Source: Tenodera sinensis (lineage: Eukaryota; Arthropoda; Insecta; Mantodea; Mantidae). From it: a stretch of DNA of 64,000 bases. Below are positions 43,605 through 55,761 of this stretch, in pieces. Where the stretch lies: positions 122,680,412-122,744,411 of the forward strand of contig CM060967.1 in NCBI GenBank assembly GCA_030765045.1. The letters run 5' to 3'. The first letter of the stretch is position 1, and each line of letters begins with the position of its first letter. The position numbers were made by a program, and so were the translations under genes. The notes beneath the pieces are model-generated. The model searched no databases and was not told where the DNA came from. It was given only the letters and a program-made list of their open reading frames with translations.

Positions 43605-45335
43605 TAAAAATCTGATGTGTTGCACTTGCGTGACTTTCTCTACTCTTGTACTAACCATTCATATAAACTCTTATTCCTATATCTTCTTCGTGTTAGTTGA
43701 GATAAACATTTGTACAAATTATCTTATTGCTTATTTCCTTGCAGGTGCAAGGGAAACATTAGAATACACTACGCTTTGAGCAATAGTCAAATCTTTTAAA
43801 GCTTTGAGATCCCATTCTCTTTGCATGCTTAACATATAAAAAAATGAACGATGTTCCATTTCATGGAAATTTTAAGCTTTCCAAAACTGACAGAAATGAC
43901 AAGGAATATCTCTGAAATGGTTCGCTCTACAAAAAAGTTTATTTAGATATAAATTGTGTTTTAGTGAGATCTAAATTTATTGTACAGTAGGATTTTGTCT
44001 ATCTCTTACGGTTTACGAGTTATTCAAAAGTCATCCAGAGTAAGCAGGACTACATAGACTATAGCCAGAAAATTCAAAATATACATTTCATTTGTCATAC
44101 AAATATCTTAAACATTTTAATCAAAATCGATAAGAGTCATCAACATTTTCGAAAAATGTTCCATGTAAAGTGGAGTTTAGGGTGCCCCGCCCTATTTTCT
44201 TCAAAATCTTTGTGTCGCATTCTTGAAAGACATTATACTTAAATACCATCTTTGGTTTTTAACCGACTTCGTTTTTGAGTTGTCATCCATAGACTGATTG
44301 ACAGACACACACACAGACCTCTTTCTAAAAATGCTTTTTTTTTTAATTCAGGGGGTCTCAAAACATATTTCTGCTGAAATCTTGTTTTTGTTGTTAGCTA
44401 ATGTTGAATTTCTGACAATGAAGTCATTAATCCTCTTGCTCTCCAATATTTTTCACTGATGATATTGAAGAGAGCAATAGCAGTAATAGTAACCACTTTT
44501 TAGAGAGCACCATATTTTTATGTTTTGGCAGTTACATCACTCTCTCACAACCCCCAGAATGTCTGGAGGACCACACCTGTCGTTGGTTTACGGGTCTCAC
44601 CGACCTGACCGGGAGAATTATCAAAATAAATTCTCCGACCATATCCTCTGATCACCAATCAGAGGACGTATTACATGCCATGACAGGTCAGCATGTTAGG
44701 GGTTAAGATTTTATAGAGAAATGGAGAGGTTGGAAAAATAGACTCCCTAGTCCTCAGGAACCCTAATAGCATCGGGGTCGGAAGAGAACAAGAGATGACC
44801 AAGGTAAGGTCAGATAGAAAAGCTACAGTATAAATATATACAAGTTTGTATTAAAAGCACTATTATTAATACTGTGTAATTATTCTCTTGTTTATTTAGT
44901 TATTCATTCATTAAAAGTTGTTGTTAGCTAATGCTGGATTTCTGACAATGAAGTCATTAATCCTCTTGCTCTCCAATATTTTTCACTGATGGATGGGGTG
45001 TTAGAAATCGCTGGGCACATTTCAAGGTGGTCTCGGTCCATTTCCTCTTGCAGATCACATAGAGGACAGAGTGGTGAAGAATATATCCCAATTCTGTTTA
45101 AATGTTTTGCCAGACAATCATGTCCTGTAATCAACCTGAAGGTTGCAACTGCTGTTTTTCGAGGATACTCAGGAATTACTGTTTGAATGTTTGGTAGTTC
45201 CCATCTTTTATTTTTTGATTTTTCATAGTAATATTTTGCAATAATTTTTTGAATTGAAATCTAGACCGAATTTTTGGGTGGAATACAGTACTCCCTCTAC
45301 TTACCAGTAGAGAAAGTAAAAATTGATATTACTTA
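43605..45335 (+). repeat. repeat B copy 5, split by an I-like insertion
   Basis: B sequence runs 43605-44382 and resumes 45263 to about 45325. The target duplication TGAAATCT occurs at 44375-44382 and 45255-45262. Confidence 0.85.
44383..45254 (-). mobile_element. I-like retrotransposon, 5'-truncated, with target duplication
   Basis: Minus orientation. The coding tail (RWELPNIQTVIPEYPRK through LAKHLNRIGIYSSPLC to a stop near 44928) is followed by ~460 bp of 3' UTR and then a second copy of the last ~70 bp of the coding end, finishing TAGCTAACAACAAAAAC. The 8-bp TGAAATCT duplication flanks it. Confidence 0.88.
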
Positions 45336-48300
45336 TACCCTTATATCTATCTCTATTATATAACTACCATGTCCTGAGTGAATTATTGTCAATTATGTGT
45401 ATTACTACTAGTTGTGTGCAATGAAGGAATTCGGTATATTCTACATGTGTACAATAGTGATGTCCAGTTTTGACCCAGATATGCAATCTTAACTAGATAT
45501 TTTTCTGTATAAACCAACATTGGCTGAACCTCGCTACAATGTGTCTTTTACCCAATCAGCTCATGATCAATAAACATCCCCCCATAAAACAAATTGTGGA
45601 ATATTTTGAACAATTCAAGCTAAATCAATCTAACCTTAACTTTTAATGATCCACTTTTCATATGCTACCCACTTTACTAATAATATCTTTCATTATCCAA
45701 GGAGCTAATCACATTCTTCAGGTGTCAAACTGCCACACATTTGATGAATGTGTACTGTGAAACAACTTAACGAACTCAATGCTTTAATTACACTAATATG
45801 ATTGAAATAACAAGTACATTTCAGTTACACATATCTCAAAATCTGTTGTTGCATAACATCTGAGTGTAGTGAGAATTTGATAAATTGGAGGAACTGGTAG
45901 GCCTCATGCCTTCTATTCTTGAAGCTCCATTTATGTTAGAATTGTTTCTATTACCATATTCATTGCAAGTCTGTAGTGTTTAAAAAACTGTATATGGCTA
46001 TAATGCTCTAGAAGATTTTTGTGATGTCACAAATACCTTTGAGGCAACTGGTTCATGTTCCAAGTCTCCATTTTAAATTAAATCGAGAAATTCAATAAAC
46101 TTATGGTTAAAAATTCCTGCCTTTATGAGTACAATCAAGTCGAGGAATACTTAAGGAGATGACAAAGTTGCTTATAGCCAGTTCCTTGAGGTAGTCTTAA
46201 GGATTTTGATTTTGCATACAAAGTTTGTGAAAATTGTTATGGAATCCTCAAGGAAGAGGTGTCGGGGGGAATAGATGGGCTAGCTTGCTGCGAATGAATA
46301 AACACTACAACAGCTTGCAACTGAAACAATTACAGTTCACATGAAAGTAATTGTTGGCACATAGCCATAGTTATGGCAAAATCACTTTGTTCACTATTGT
46401 GAGTGAGTGGCATTAAAGTGCCCATTGGCAGCTGGTTGTTTTGGGCCCCTGTTCATTATAAATATAATGTATATAAATATTATAATGTCCTTAGCAGTAT
46501 GCACTAAAGCTGTGTTAGCAAACTTCACTCCTCCATGGACAGAAATGTTATGATTTCTGTGCATGCAGGATTGTGCAACTTCTCCCACCATCAGCCTTTC
46601 AGGTGAAGAGTTCTCACTGTGCAGCTAAGGGAATTACTCTTGTCCTGCCTCATGAGCTGTAGATGTCCTTTCTGTGAGCAGCACAACTTATGCATAGTTA
46701 CCCATTCAAAAATACAATTGATCCTCACTTCTATGTTTCTTTTGCAGATATATGTCAAATGTATTAGGCACCAAATTTTGTCCATTAATATTTAGCACAA
46801 TTATATGTTTTTCAGTTATATCTCTTCAGGTTAATACTGGTGCTGTTTTTATTTGATGGTGTCTTCTTGTTTGAGCGATGTGGCTCTTATTTCCCTCAGG
46901 GCGTGGTAACGGATGGAATGAACATACACTCGGGTTTAACTTTAGTCAAACATTTTATTTGCACCTTCTTGTTCACAATTTTTAAATCGTATCACAGTAG
47001 AAAGTCTTATTTTAGCGGATCAACTTCCCTAGCATCGCCGAAATTTAATTAAAGGTCTCTAAACACTTAGTAAATTCACTTTTACTATTTCATGACGCGT
47101 ACACATAAAAATACGTCCATCCATGCCGAATACGGAGACGCTAGTGTAAAGTTTTTTGGCGTCGTTTGACGCGACACCGCCTTCTTCATATTCATCCGCG
47201 CTATTCATCAAATAGTTCTCTCGTTAGGGAAGCAATCTCTAATCATCCTCCCCTACTTTTATTATGGAACACAAACAATTCTAATATTTATACACATATA
47301 TTAAAATCAAATATGGAAAGATTTATGACGTCTTTGTGCAAACTTAGTTGTTCGTAACAATGAACCTTATCAACATGTTTTCGTTATTTAATTATCTCAT
47401 ACCAACATCAAAAAACGAATTACACTTTTAACAAACATTTACATGAACGATTTTCTTTTGGGGTCTTCTAATATTCTATCTCAATACCTTAAATTTTTTC
47501 TGGTCTTCATGTACAAAATATATTAATTTGTTTACTCATTTATACATTATGTTTATGCTACATTAAGTTATATTATGCATGGTTTCTATATAGTGTGTTC
47601 TTGCTGTCACACGAAATGAGGAATGTTGGGTGAAGCGTCAGTATTTTCAGAACACATTATAGCTAAGTTCTTGTTAACAATACAGTCTGGTAAGGTCATT
47701 CTTTCCAGGGTGTATTTGATGATACCATTGATTGATGGTGAAGTAGGCCTAATAATGAAGGTGTGCATGAAGCAATTAAAGCTCTAGAAATTACAAATTA
47801 CATTGCACTTGTGCTTTACAGTTTCTATTCCAGTATTTCTGTGATTAGTACATGTAATTTACTTAAATATTTAGCACAATTGTTAGAGGGATTAAAGCTG
47901 AATAATCAAATATTTTTTTCAAGTTGATAGGTTTGAATTAATGATCTTTGAGCCCTTTGCCATATTTTAAAGATTGTCACACCACTCAAATATGAGGCAA
48001 CTGTTAAAATGTTTGTTTCCTCCTACTTTCAGATCAGTGCCAACCTATTGCTTCTATAGCTTATTTTCAATGGGACAATGAACGATAGTTAATGCCAGTT
48101 ATGTACAGGAAGGAATAAATGTTTTCAACCAGTGTAGCTGGAGAAAAGCATAATATGTTTTTGGCAAAATAGGACAGTGTTTTCAGGTAAGGGATGCAGA
48201 ACCTGGGATGGCTGATTTGCCTGGTATTTGGAAAACTTATCTTTCAGTACCGATGACAATTGTGGCCCTGCAGCAAAATTTACAGTAGGCAATGATGCTT

Positions 48301-48447
48301 TCATTGATGGCCAAACTGCAGAAATGAGTTTGAGAAGCAATGTTTATTCCATTCTGTAACATTCCATTCAAGTCATGATTTTGTGTGCAGGATTGTTCGT
48401 ACTACATTATGTCAAGGGAGTAAATGGTCCTGCACATTGTAGCATAA
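45336..48447. other. 3.1 kb of intron, nothing recognised
   Basis: No splice-bounded coding exon, terminal repeats, tRNA-like head or transposase match was seen. It is the longest unannotated stretch in the HIGD2A intron and is AT-rich, except for a slightly GC-richer patch near 47030-47230. Confidence 0.5.
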
Positions 48448-48449
48448 TA

Positions 48450-48620
48450 CAGAGTGGGACAAAAGTAGACCAACACAAATTCAGTTGTAACTACACTCCC
48501 AAGGCATGTATTTTCAACAGGATTGTACACCAGCACATTTTTCTTAGGTCTCCTGCAAATACTTGGAGCAGAAATTTTCTATGAAATGGATTGATAAGTG
48601 TGGAGTTGTTGAATTACATC
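48450..48620 (+). mobile_element. Tc1/mariner-type element, left end and transposase piece
   Basis: Follows TA and begins CAGAGTGGGACAAAAGTAGA. Near 48515-48600 it encodes FQQDCTPAHFS and CKYLEQKFSMKWIDK, the second-Asp region of a DDE transposase common in insects. The matching right end may be 55660-55676 (complement CAGAGTGGAGCAAAAGTAGA followed by TA). Confidence 0.65.
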
Positions 48621-48751
48621 CTTAATCTGTGAGCCTTGTTTCAGTGGAATCTTTTTTTTTGAGATATGTTGTAAGAGAAAACATTTGCCGGAAAACTGTA
48701 ATGCTGGCTCATCATCAGTTTTGTGAACATGGTATTTCAAAAAGAATATAC

Positions 48752-48945
48752 ATCTTCCTTTCATAGAAGTTTGAAAACAGTGTTGTTGTAATTAATTTAA
48801 TTTAAATTATTATTGTTATTGTTATTATTGTGTGGTTGATAATGGAGGAAAGTTAACCTTCGAAACGCGTCCCGGAAAAATATGTTGTAAGTGTTGTTCA
48901 GTGTTATTAATTAACTCACCTTTTAAATTAAAAGAATATACATAT
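48752..48945 (+). mobile_element. Penelope-like element 3' end
   Basis: 48831-48945 matches the 3' end of the Penelope pair (GATAATGGAGGAAAGTTAAC, GAAACGCGTCCCGG, ATTAACTCACCTTTTAAATT). It is preceded by the reverse complement of 55027-55075. Confidence 0.8.
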
Positions 48946-48999
48946 TTGGCGTGCATATATTTATTAAACTGCAGGATATACAACTATAAAACTTAGGGT

Positions 49000-50010
49000 A
49001 TATTTATGCATCTCTCAAGTTTGGATTATAGATATTCAATATGTTCTCCACCAACAAACAACATCACATCAATACTCAAATTTCTCCCATACTTGGGTAA
49101 GCATGTCCGTCACTGATGTTATGGCAGTACGGATCTGCTCTTCAAGTTTATGATAGATAAATGATGCCTTTATTGAAACCCCACAGAAGAAAGTCATAGG
49201 GCATGAAGTCCGGTGACTATGGAGGCCAAGTGAGAAGTTGCCAACTTTTGATGAACCAATCCAACGGTTCGGTTGAGTTTCATTCAGATGTTTACACACT
49301 TGGTGACTCCAGTTAGGCGGTGCCCTGTCTTTTTGCCAAATGAAGTTGCCCTCGTGCAGCCTTGGGAACAACCAGTTTTGTAATATAACAAGATACTGCT
49401 GACTGATAACCGTGTTTCCAACCAAGAAGAAAAGGCTGTAAACAGATGAGTGGGTTATCACACAAAACACATTGACTTTGGGTGACTGATACATGTTCAA
49501 TGTGTCCTGTGTAACGATCCAGCAGAAATGAACGAAGACCACTTGAAGACCTGTGAAGCATTAAGATCAGAAGAAACTACAGTTCAAAAGTATTGGAAAG
49601 CACGAATGCTAATGGCTTCATTGCCAGATGCAAGGCACTAGAAAACAACAACAACAACATACATGTTCAATGTGGTACTTAATTCTGTAGGCCCCAAATT
49701 CAAAAATTGTGTTTGTTCCCACTAAGGGGGTAAGTTGCTTCATCACTGAACATGATGTGTTTTGCAAAAGTGATATGATTGTGACTAGCATTATGAATCT
49801 CGTCACAGAATGCTACAAATTTGTATTTGTCATCATGATGCAAAGCTTGTAGCAACTGTAACTTGTACAGGTTCATAACCAACCAACGTCTCAAAGAAAG
49901 AAATTGTTGTAGGCGTTCCAACTCCTGACTAGCATGACGAGTTGACTTTGTAGGATGAGATTATAAAACAGTTTGAATTTGTGCGACATTGTCTTAAGAA
50001 ACACATGGGT
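49000..50010 (-). pseudogene. IS630/Tc1-mariner-type transposase remnant
   Basis: Minus strand: KHIMFSDEATYPLSG (first Asp) near 49730-49760, then after a LINE insertion (49505-49658) GNTVISQQYLVILQNWLFP, FIWQKDRAPPNWSHQVCKHL (second Asp) and LNETQPNRWIG. This matches the insect family with a DUF4817-type N-terminus. Frames shift more than once. Confidence 0.75.
49505..49658 (+). mobile_element. 5'-truncated I-type LINE end with 16-bp target duplication
   Basis: Flanked by identical ATACATGTTCAATGTG (49489-49504 and 49659-49674). The 154-bp insert encodes NEDHLKTCEALRSEETTV and ends KARMLMASLPDARH, stop, then (CAA)n. It is related to, but distinct from, the main I-like family. Confidence 0.92.
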
Positions 50011-50394
50011 GGCCAGGACTCTTTTCTTCCACCAACATGTGCATGGTGCACTTGAGACATTTAGCTTGGTTCACCTCTGCGATGCATCACTACCTTGTTT
50101 TGGAATACTGTGTCTACAAACTGTGGATACAATCTGCAAAAGTCTCATACATTTGGAGGATCAATTTGCTAGCTCAACCTAAAATGTCTTTGCACTGTAA
50201 TCATGGAATTTCACTTTGCAACTTGAGAATACAAAATTATTTCTGCTGTGGAGTAGCCATTTTATGTTGAAGTGAAATATGTGACTGTAACCAAGCAAAA
50301 CAGACAACAACTGATATTTAGCATCAATGAATAAGACAATGTATTCGTTCTTCCAATAACCAAGCCATAAAATAACCTACACAAAACTAATAAT

Positions 50395-51305
50395 CAGACA
50401 CAATTTATTGAAAGAATGTTAGAGAGTTTTAAAACCAAGAGTGGATTAAGACTCTTATTATTTAATTTGGCTTTGGAAAAGTTAGTAAGAAGTATACAAA
50501 TTGATCTGGGGGGAAGCTTTATGAATAGATCCTTACAATATGTGGCATATAGAGACAATCTGGTAATGATAACTTGTTCCGTATCAGTAATTGAGAATAC
50601 CAAGGAACAAATGGGGAATGTGCCTTAGAGATAAATGTGAATAAACAGCTCCAAAACAAGGACTGGTAACTTGGATAACGAAATATCAATAAACAGAGTA
50701 AATTATAAGGAAGTAGAAACATTTAAGTACTTAGAATTATTGATTACCTTTGATGACGACTGTAGCAAAGATATAAAAGAAAGAATTGTAGCAGGCAACA
50801 TGTGTTTCTTTGCTTTGGCCATGATACCAGACAAAACAAACTAAATTACAGATCTATGATACAGTAATAAAACCAATAGTTATACATGAAAGTGAAGCTT
50901 GGGTTATGACAGAAGAAATAAAACTACAGTTGGAAAGATGGGAAATGAAAATACTGAGGAAGTTTTATGGACCAGTAAAAGAAAAAGGAGGATGGAGAAT
51001 AAGAACAAATAATAGAATATATATTAATTGTATATGAGACCTAATATTGTAACACAGATAAAAGCTAAAAGAATAGAATAGGCTGGACATGTGATTAGAA
51101 TAGAGGGTGATAGAATGATTAAAAATACTTTTGAAAGAAACTCAAGAGGTAGAAGATAGAGGAATGCTGAGTTTCAGGTGGCTGGGCTGTCCAGAGGAGG
51201 ACCTATGAAGGATGGGAGTTAGAAGATGGTGGAAGAAGGTAGAAAATACGGAAGAATGGGCTGTCATGGTTAAAGAGGCACTAGCTAAAGAATGCCAGCG
51301 GAAGA
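50395..51305 (+). mobile_element. LINE reverse transcriptase C-terminal half
   Basis: Plus-strand pieces LLLFNLALEKLVRSIQIDLG, VAYRDNLVMI (degenerate YADD), KPIVIHESEAWVMTEE, MKILRKFYGPVKEKG and the AGHVIR/RRWWKK-type end belong to the insect endonuclease/reverse transcriptase group. The catalytic box has lost its Asp pair. Confidence 0.75.
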
Positions 51306-51654
51306 AGTAGAACCAAGCCATGGTACAGCTATCAGTAGTTTGGACAATATATATTTTGTCATATGTATATCCTTTTTGAAAGACCCTGTATACAGGATGT
51401 CCCAAAATTATACTGACAAACTTTGGGAGCTGATAGTTCTCATTATTTTAAACTTTTTCTTAAGGGAAGTTTTTTGCTGCAGTGCTCCATTTAAGTGCTA
51501 GACAAGTTAATGTCATAGATTACTGCCTCCCGCCAGTTTAAGTATTTACAGCAAAATCAACAATGCAAATTAGTGTTGCATTTATCTTAGTAAGGCACAC
51601 AATCTTAATCCAAGAAACAAACATACGAGTAGAATGAAACAAACATTTCATTTA

Positions 51655-54087
51655 ATTTAAAAGGTGAGTTAATTAATAACACTGAACAACACTCACAACA
51701 TATTCTTCCGGGACGCGTTTCTAAGGTTAACTTTCCTCCATTATCAACCGGACAATAACTGGGTTTCCATGGTGTTTGATGGTGCAGATGGTGATGCTTC
51801 TTCTGGTGGCGGTTCAATGAACTTACTGAAAAGGTCTCTCTGAGGAATGTCGAAATTAAATACTCGGTTTCTATTTTTTAAAATAAAGATTTGTTCCTAC
51901 GTGGACAGTTCTTGTTTTCCGGTTATGTGTTTGAGAAGTTTCGGTTCTAGCTTTATGTCATGATTTTTTGTCCAAAAGTGAAATGCAACCGCTGATTTTT
52001 CTAATAATTGTTTAGTTTTAATGTTTCTAACGTGTTCCTTGGATCTAATTTCTAAATTTCTTTTGGTTTTTCCTATGTATATTTCATTACAATCACTGCA
52101 TTCAATTTGGTATATGCCAGATTTTTTGTTAGGTGGAATAGCATCTTTGATGTTTGAAAGTAGTAGGTTTTTTATGGAGTAATGGTTTACTGCTGCTAGC
52201 TCAATGTTGGATTCCTTGAACACCTTTTTAAATTTATCAAAGGCCCATGGATGACATGTGATTTTTTTGAATATCATTTTTGTTTTTGCTGCTGTGAGAG
52301 TTGTAGTTTCTTTTAATAATTTTTTCTTTTCTGCTTGTTTTACCTTTTTATCTACTAATTCTTTGGGAAAGCCGTTTTTTGTGCTATTTCAATTATTTTG
52401 TAATATTCTGTTTTATATTCTTCTGCTGAAAGAGGGATGTTCACCAATCTATGTGTTAACCTATTGAAAATTGCTTGTTTGTGGCTTCTTGGATTGTAAC
52501 TATTAGCTTTTATGTAGTTGTCTGTCTGCGTTGGTTTTCTGTGAATACCGAAATTTATTCTATCCTTGTTTTTGATTAATTTTAGATCTAAAAATGGTAA
52601 ATTATTATCTTTTTCTACTTCCACTGTGAAATTTATACTTTTGTCCTGTATGTTCAGAAGTTTTAATGTGTCACTGATGTGTCTTTTTGGAACTATTGCA
52701 AATATGTCATCCACATATCGCTGCCAGAGTTTGAACATCCACGGGAAACCTTTTGTGATCCTTATTTCCAATGAACTCATGTAAATATCTGCTAAGAATG
52801 GCGAGAGAGGGTTGCCCATTGCTAAACCTGAAGTTTGACGGAAATACTTTGTTTGGAACTGGAAGAAATTTTGTTCTGTGCATAATTTGGTGAGTTCTAT
52901 GTATTCTGCAATTTCTGATGATGACATTCCAAGTGATTTGAGCCAATTTTTGATCAGTGATGGGATCTTTTCTATTGGTATACTGGGAAATAGTGACTCT
53001 ACGTCAAAGGAGACAAGGGTGTCCTCTTCTGGTAATTTGAAGTCTTTGATATGTTCTATTAGTTCATAACTGTTTCTTATGCTTAAACTTTCAAATTTAG
53101 GAAATGAATTAAATTTATTAGATAGCCATTTTGCTATTTTGCCAGTTTGTAAGTTGGTGAATCTATGCTGCTAATTATGGGTCTCATGGTAATGTCTGGC
53201 TTGTGTATTTTGGGTAAACCATAGATTCTGGGTACGGTTGGATTATTTGGTTTAATTGCATATTTGTTTGGTATTATGCTTGAATTTTGTATAGTTTTTT
53301 CAAAGGTTTGAACACAAGTGGTTAGTGGGTTTTTGCTGATTTTTTCGTAGTTACTATTATTTAGCATTGTTTCCATTTTTACTATGTAATTTGATTTATT
53401 CATTCTGCCTTTGTGTATACTACGTTTTTATGTTTTAAAGAATGGATAAGATTTCGTTTATTTTTGTAACTTGATCTGTATTTTAATTCTTCTAAAATCT
53501 TTTTGTACTGGGTTTTTACCGAATTTTGCATAGATAATGGTAAACACTGTGTTGAAATATTTATGTGTGCTATATAATCTTCAATTTCCGTAGAAAACTG
53601 GACGCACGTTTTTAAACCTTGATCTAAAAGATTAATTTCTTTGGAGAATTCATGATCCGAAAGATTAACCACATTGTCAAAGTTTTGTAAATAAGTTTTT
53701 GTAGTTCCACCATTTTGTGCCGTGTTTGAACGTACGTTTGTACGTGAACCCTCTCTGTTTTCATTTTGCATTTTAATTTCTGTATAATTTTTTCGTGTAA
53801 ATTTTGGTGATACATTTATTAATTTTTCCAATTTGTGTTTAAGTTTCAAAGTTTTTGCTCTCATTTTTCCACTAAGGATTGCCAAATAATTATTTTGAAG
53901 GTTTTCCTAAATCGTGTTTCCCAGTGCTTGTATTAAAATTGAATGTAACTTGTAGAGTTTTAATTCTATGTCTTCTAACTGCTTGTACTGTCTATTGACT
54001 TCTAGTTGTAAAACTTTTTTCTCTGCCGCTTTTTGTTGAACATTTCCGTTGCCAAGTTTTAACTATTTTCTGGACAAATTTGGGGGT
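51655..54087 (-). pseudogene. Penelope-like element, reverse transcriptase plus GIY-YIG, broken
   Basis: Near-complete, reading leftwards from 54087. In order: an N-terminal coiled coil; ORF 53885-53400; RT fingers (YGLPKIHKPDITMRPIISSI, to 53134); LVSFDVESLFPSIP; SGLAMGNPLSPFLADIY; the catalytic box RYVDDIFAIV near 52710; a linker; then the GIY-YIG endonuclease (GIYQIECSDCNEIYIGKTKR, 52120-52060). Disruptions against the copy at 54088: a one-base loss near 53150, one in an A-run near 52385, and a Trp to stop change near 51900. The 3' end is at about 51655. Confidence 0.9.
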
Positions 54088-54940
54088 TCTAAAATTAATC
54101 AAAAACAAGGATAGAATAAATTTTGGTATTCACAGAAAACCAACGCAGACAGACAACTACATAAAAGCTAATAGTTACAATCCAAGAAGCCACAAACAAG
54201 CAGTTTTCAATAGTTTAACACATAGATTGGTGAACATCCCTCTTTCAGCAGAAGAATATAAAACAGAATATTACAAAATAATTGAAATAGCCCAAAAAAA
54301 TGGCTTTCCCAAAGAATTAGTAGATAAAAAGGTAAAACAAGCAGAAAAGAAAAAATTATTAAAAGAAACTACAACTCTCACAGCAGCAAAAACAAAAATG
54401 ATATTCAAAAAATTCACATGTCATCCATGGGCCTTTGATAAATTTAAAAAGGTGTTCAAGGAATCCAACAATGAGCTAGCAGCAGTAAACCAATACTCCA
54501 TAAAAAACCTACTACTTTCAAACATAAAAGATGCTATTCCACCTAACAAAAAATCTGGCATATACCAAATTGAATGCAGTGATTGTAATGAAATATACAT
54601 AGGAAAAACCAAAAGAAATTTAGAAATTAGATCCAAGGAACACGTTAGAAACATTAAAACTAAACAATTAGATAAATCAGTGGTTGCATTTCACTTTTGG
54701 ACAAAAAATCATGACATAAAGCTAGAACCGAAATTTCTCAAACACATAACCGGAAAACAAGAACTGTCCACGTGGGAACAAATCTTTATTTTAAAAAATA
54801 GAAACCGAGTATTTAATTTCGACATTCCTCAGAGAGACATTTTCAGTAAGTTCATTGAACCGCCACCAGAAGAAACACCAGAAGAAGCATCACCATCTGC
54901 ACCATCAAACACCATGGAAAACCAGTTATTGTCCGGTTGA
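54088..54940 (+). CDS. Penelope-like element C-terminal part with intact GIY-YIG domain
   Basis: An open frame of about 283 codons (LKLIKNKDRINFGIHRKPTQ to the stop at 54938-54940) covers the end of the reverse transcriptase, the linker and the whole GIY-YIG endonuclease (GIYQIECSDCNEIYIGKTKR, residues ~155-180) to a Pro/Glu-rich C-terminus. It is the 5'-truncated partner of the minus-strand copy, joined 5' to 5' at 54088, a layout typical of Penelope insertions. The UTR continues to about 55030. It lacks the RT core, so it is not autonomous; it reads as a translated fragment only if something else provides a start. Confidence 0.88.
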
Positions 54941-55761
54941 TAATGGAGGAAAGTTAACCTTAGAAACGCGTCCCGGAAGAATATGTTGTGAGTGTTGTTC
55001 AGTGTTATTAATTAACTCACCTTTTAAATTAAATTAATTACAACAACACTGTTTTCAAACTTCTATGAAAGGAAGATAAACATCTCATTGTTTAGAGTTA
55101 ATCACAGCTTTAGGTACTATTCAAAATTAGACTGATAAACTTTTAAACCAGAGAAATGGCTGGTATCTTTGCAAGAGTACGGCAGAGTAGGGCACACTGA
55201 TGTACTCTTTGTGTTAATTGCAATGGGCATGCATTCCAACGTTTACTTTGGATAGTAAAGCTATGATTAATTATAAACAATGAGATGTTTGTGTTTTATT
55301 TATGTGTTCTGTGTTTGTTTCTTGGATTAAGATTGTGTGCCTTACTAAGCTAAATGCAATACTAATTTGCATTATTGACCTTGCCGTAAATACTTGAACT
55401 GGGTGGGAGGCAGTAATCTATGACATTAACTCGTCTAGCGCTTAAGCAAAGCACCACAACAAAAAGTTTTGCTTAACAAAAGTGTTTAAAATGTTATCTA
55501 TCAGCTCCCAAAGTTTGTCGGTTAATTTTTGGACACCCTATATATAGCAGTAAATACCTCTAAATATGAGAGGCCTGTTGTACAATTAAGTAGCACATGT
55601 CTGTAAGTGTAAAGGAACAGGGTGCAAATAAACATGGTCTCTTATGTAACTGTCAATCTACTTTTGCTCCACTCTGTATATTTTAAGTACTGGATTAGCT
55701 TTTTATGCTGCAATCTCTGGATGTCTGCTAAAATTAAATGTGAGCCTTTTTTCAATTTTAG

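Larger units (their letters stand above)
51393..55540. mobile_element. Tc1/mariner-type non-autonomous element hosting a Penelope pair
   Basis: Long inverted arms of about 220 bp (51393-51620 and 55310-55540; shared GACAAACTTTGGGAGCTGAT and GTCATAGATTACTGCCTCCC) with outer ends CAGGATGTCC and TAGGGTGTCC next to TA. Without the Penelope insertion the element would be about 0.75 kb. Confidence 0.8.
1165..55761 (+). other. HIGD2A intron 1, 54.6 kb
   Basis: GT at 1165-1166 and TTTTAG ending at 55761 bound a phase-1 intron. It contains a nested Myb/SANT-like gene on the same strand and dozens of transposon copies, the likely reason for its length. No other exon is needed to complete HIGD2A. Confidence 0.85.

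Noticed and set aside
46394..46785. Two consecutive minus-strand ORFs as one gene
   Set aside because: Different frames, no motif, no splice signals of quality; left as unassigned intron.
55740..55761. Exon 2 of HIGD2A as an independent 63-aa ORF
   Set aside because: It starts at a non-ATG codon inside the polypyrimidine/acceptor region; the residues before Cys51 are intron translation.
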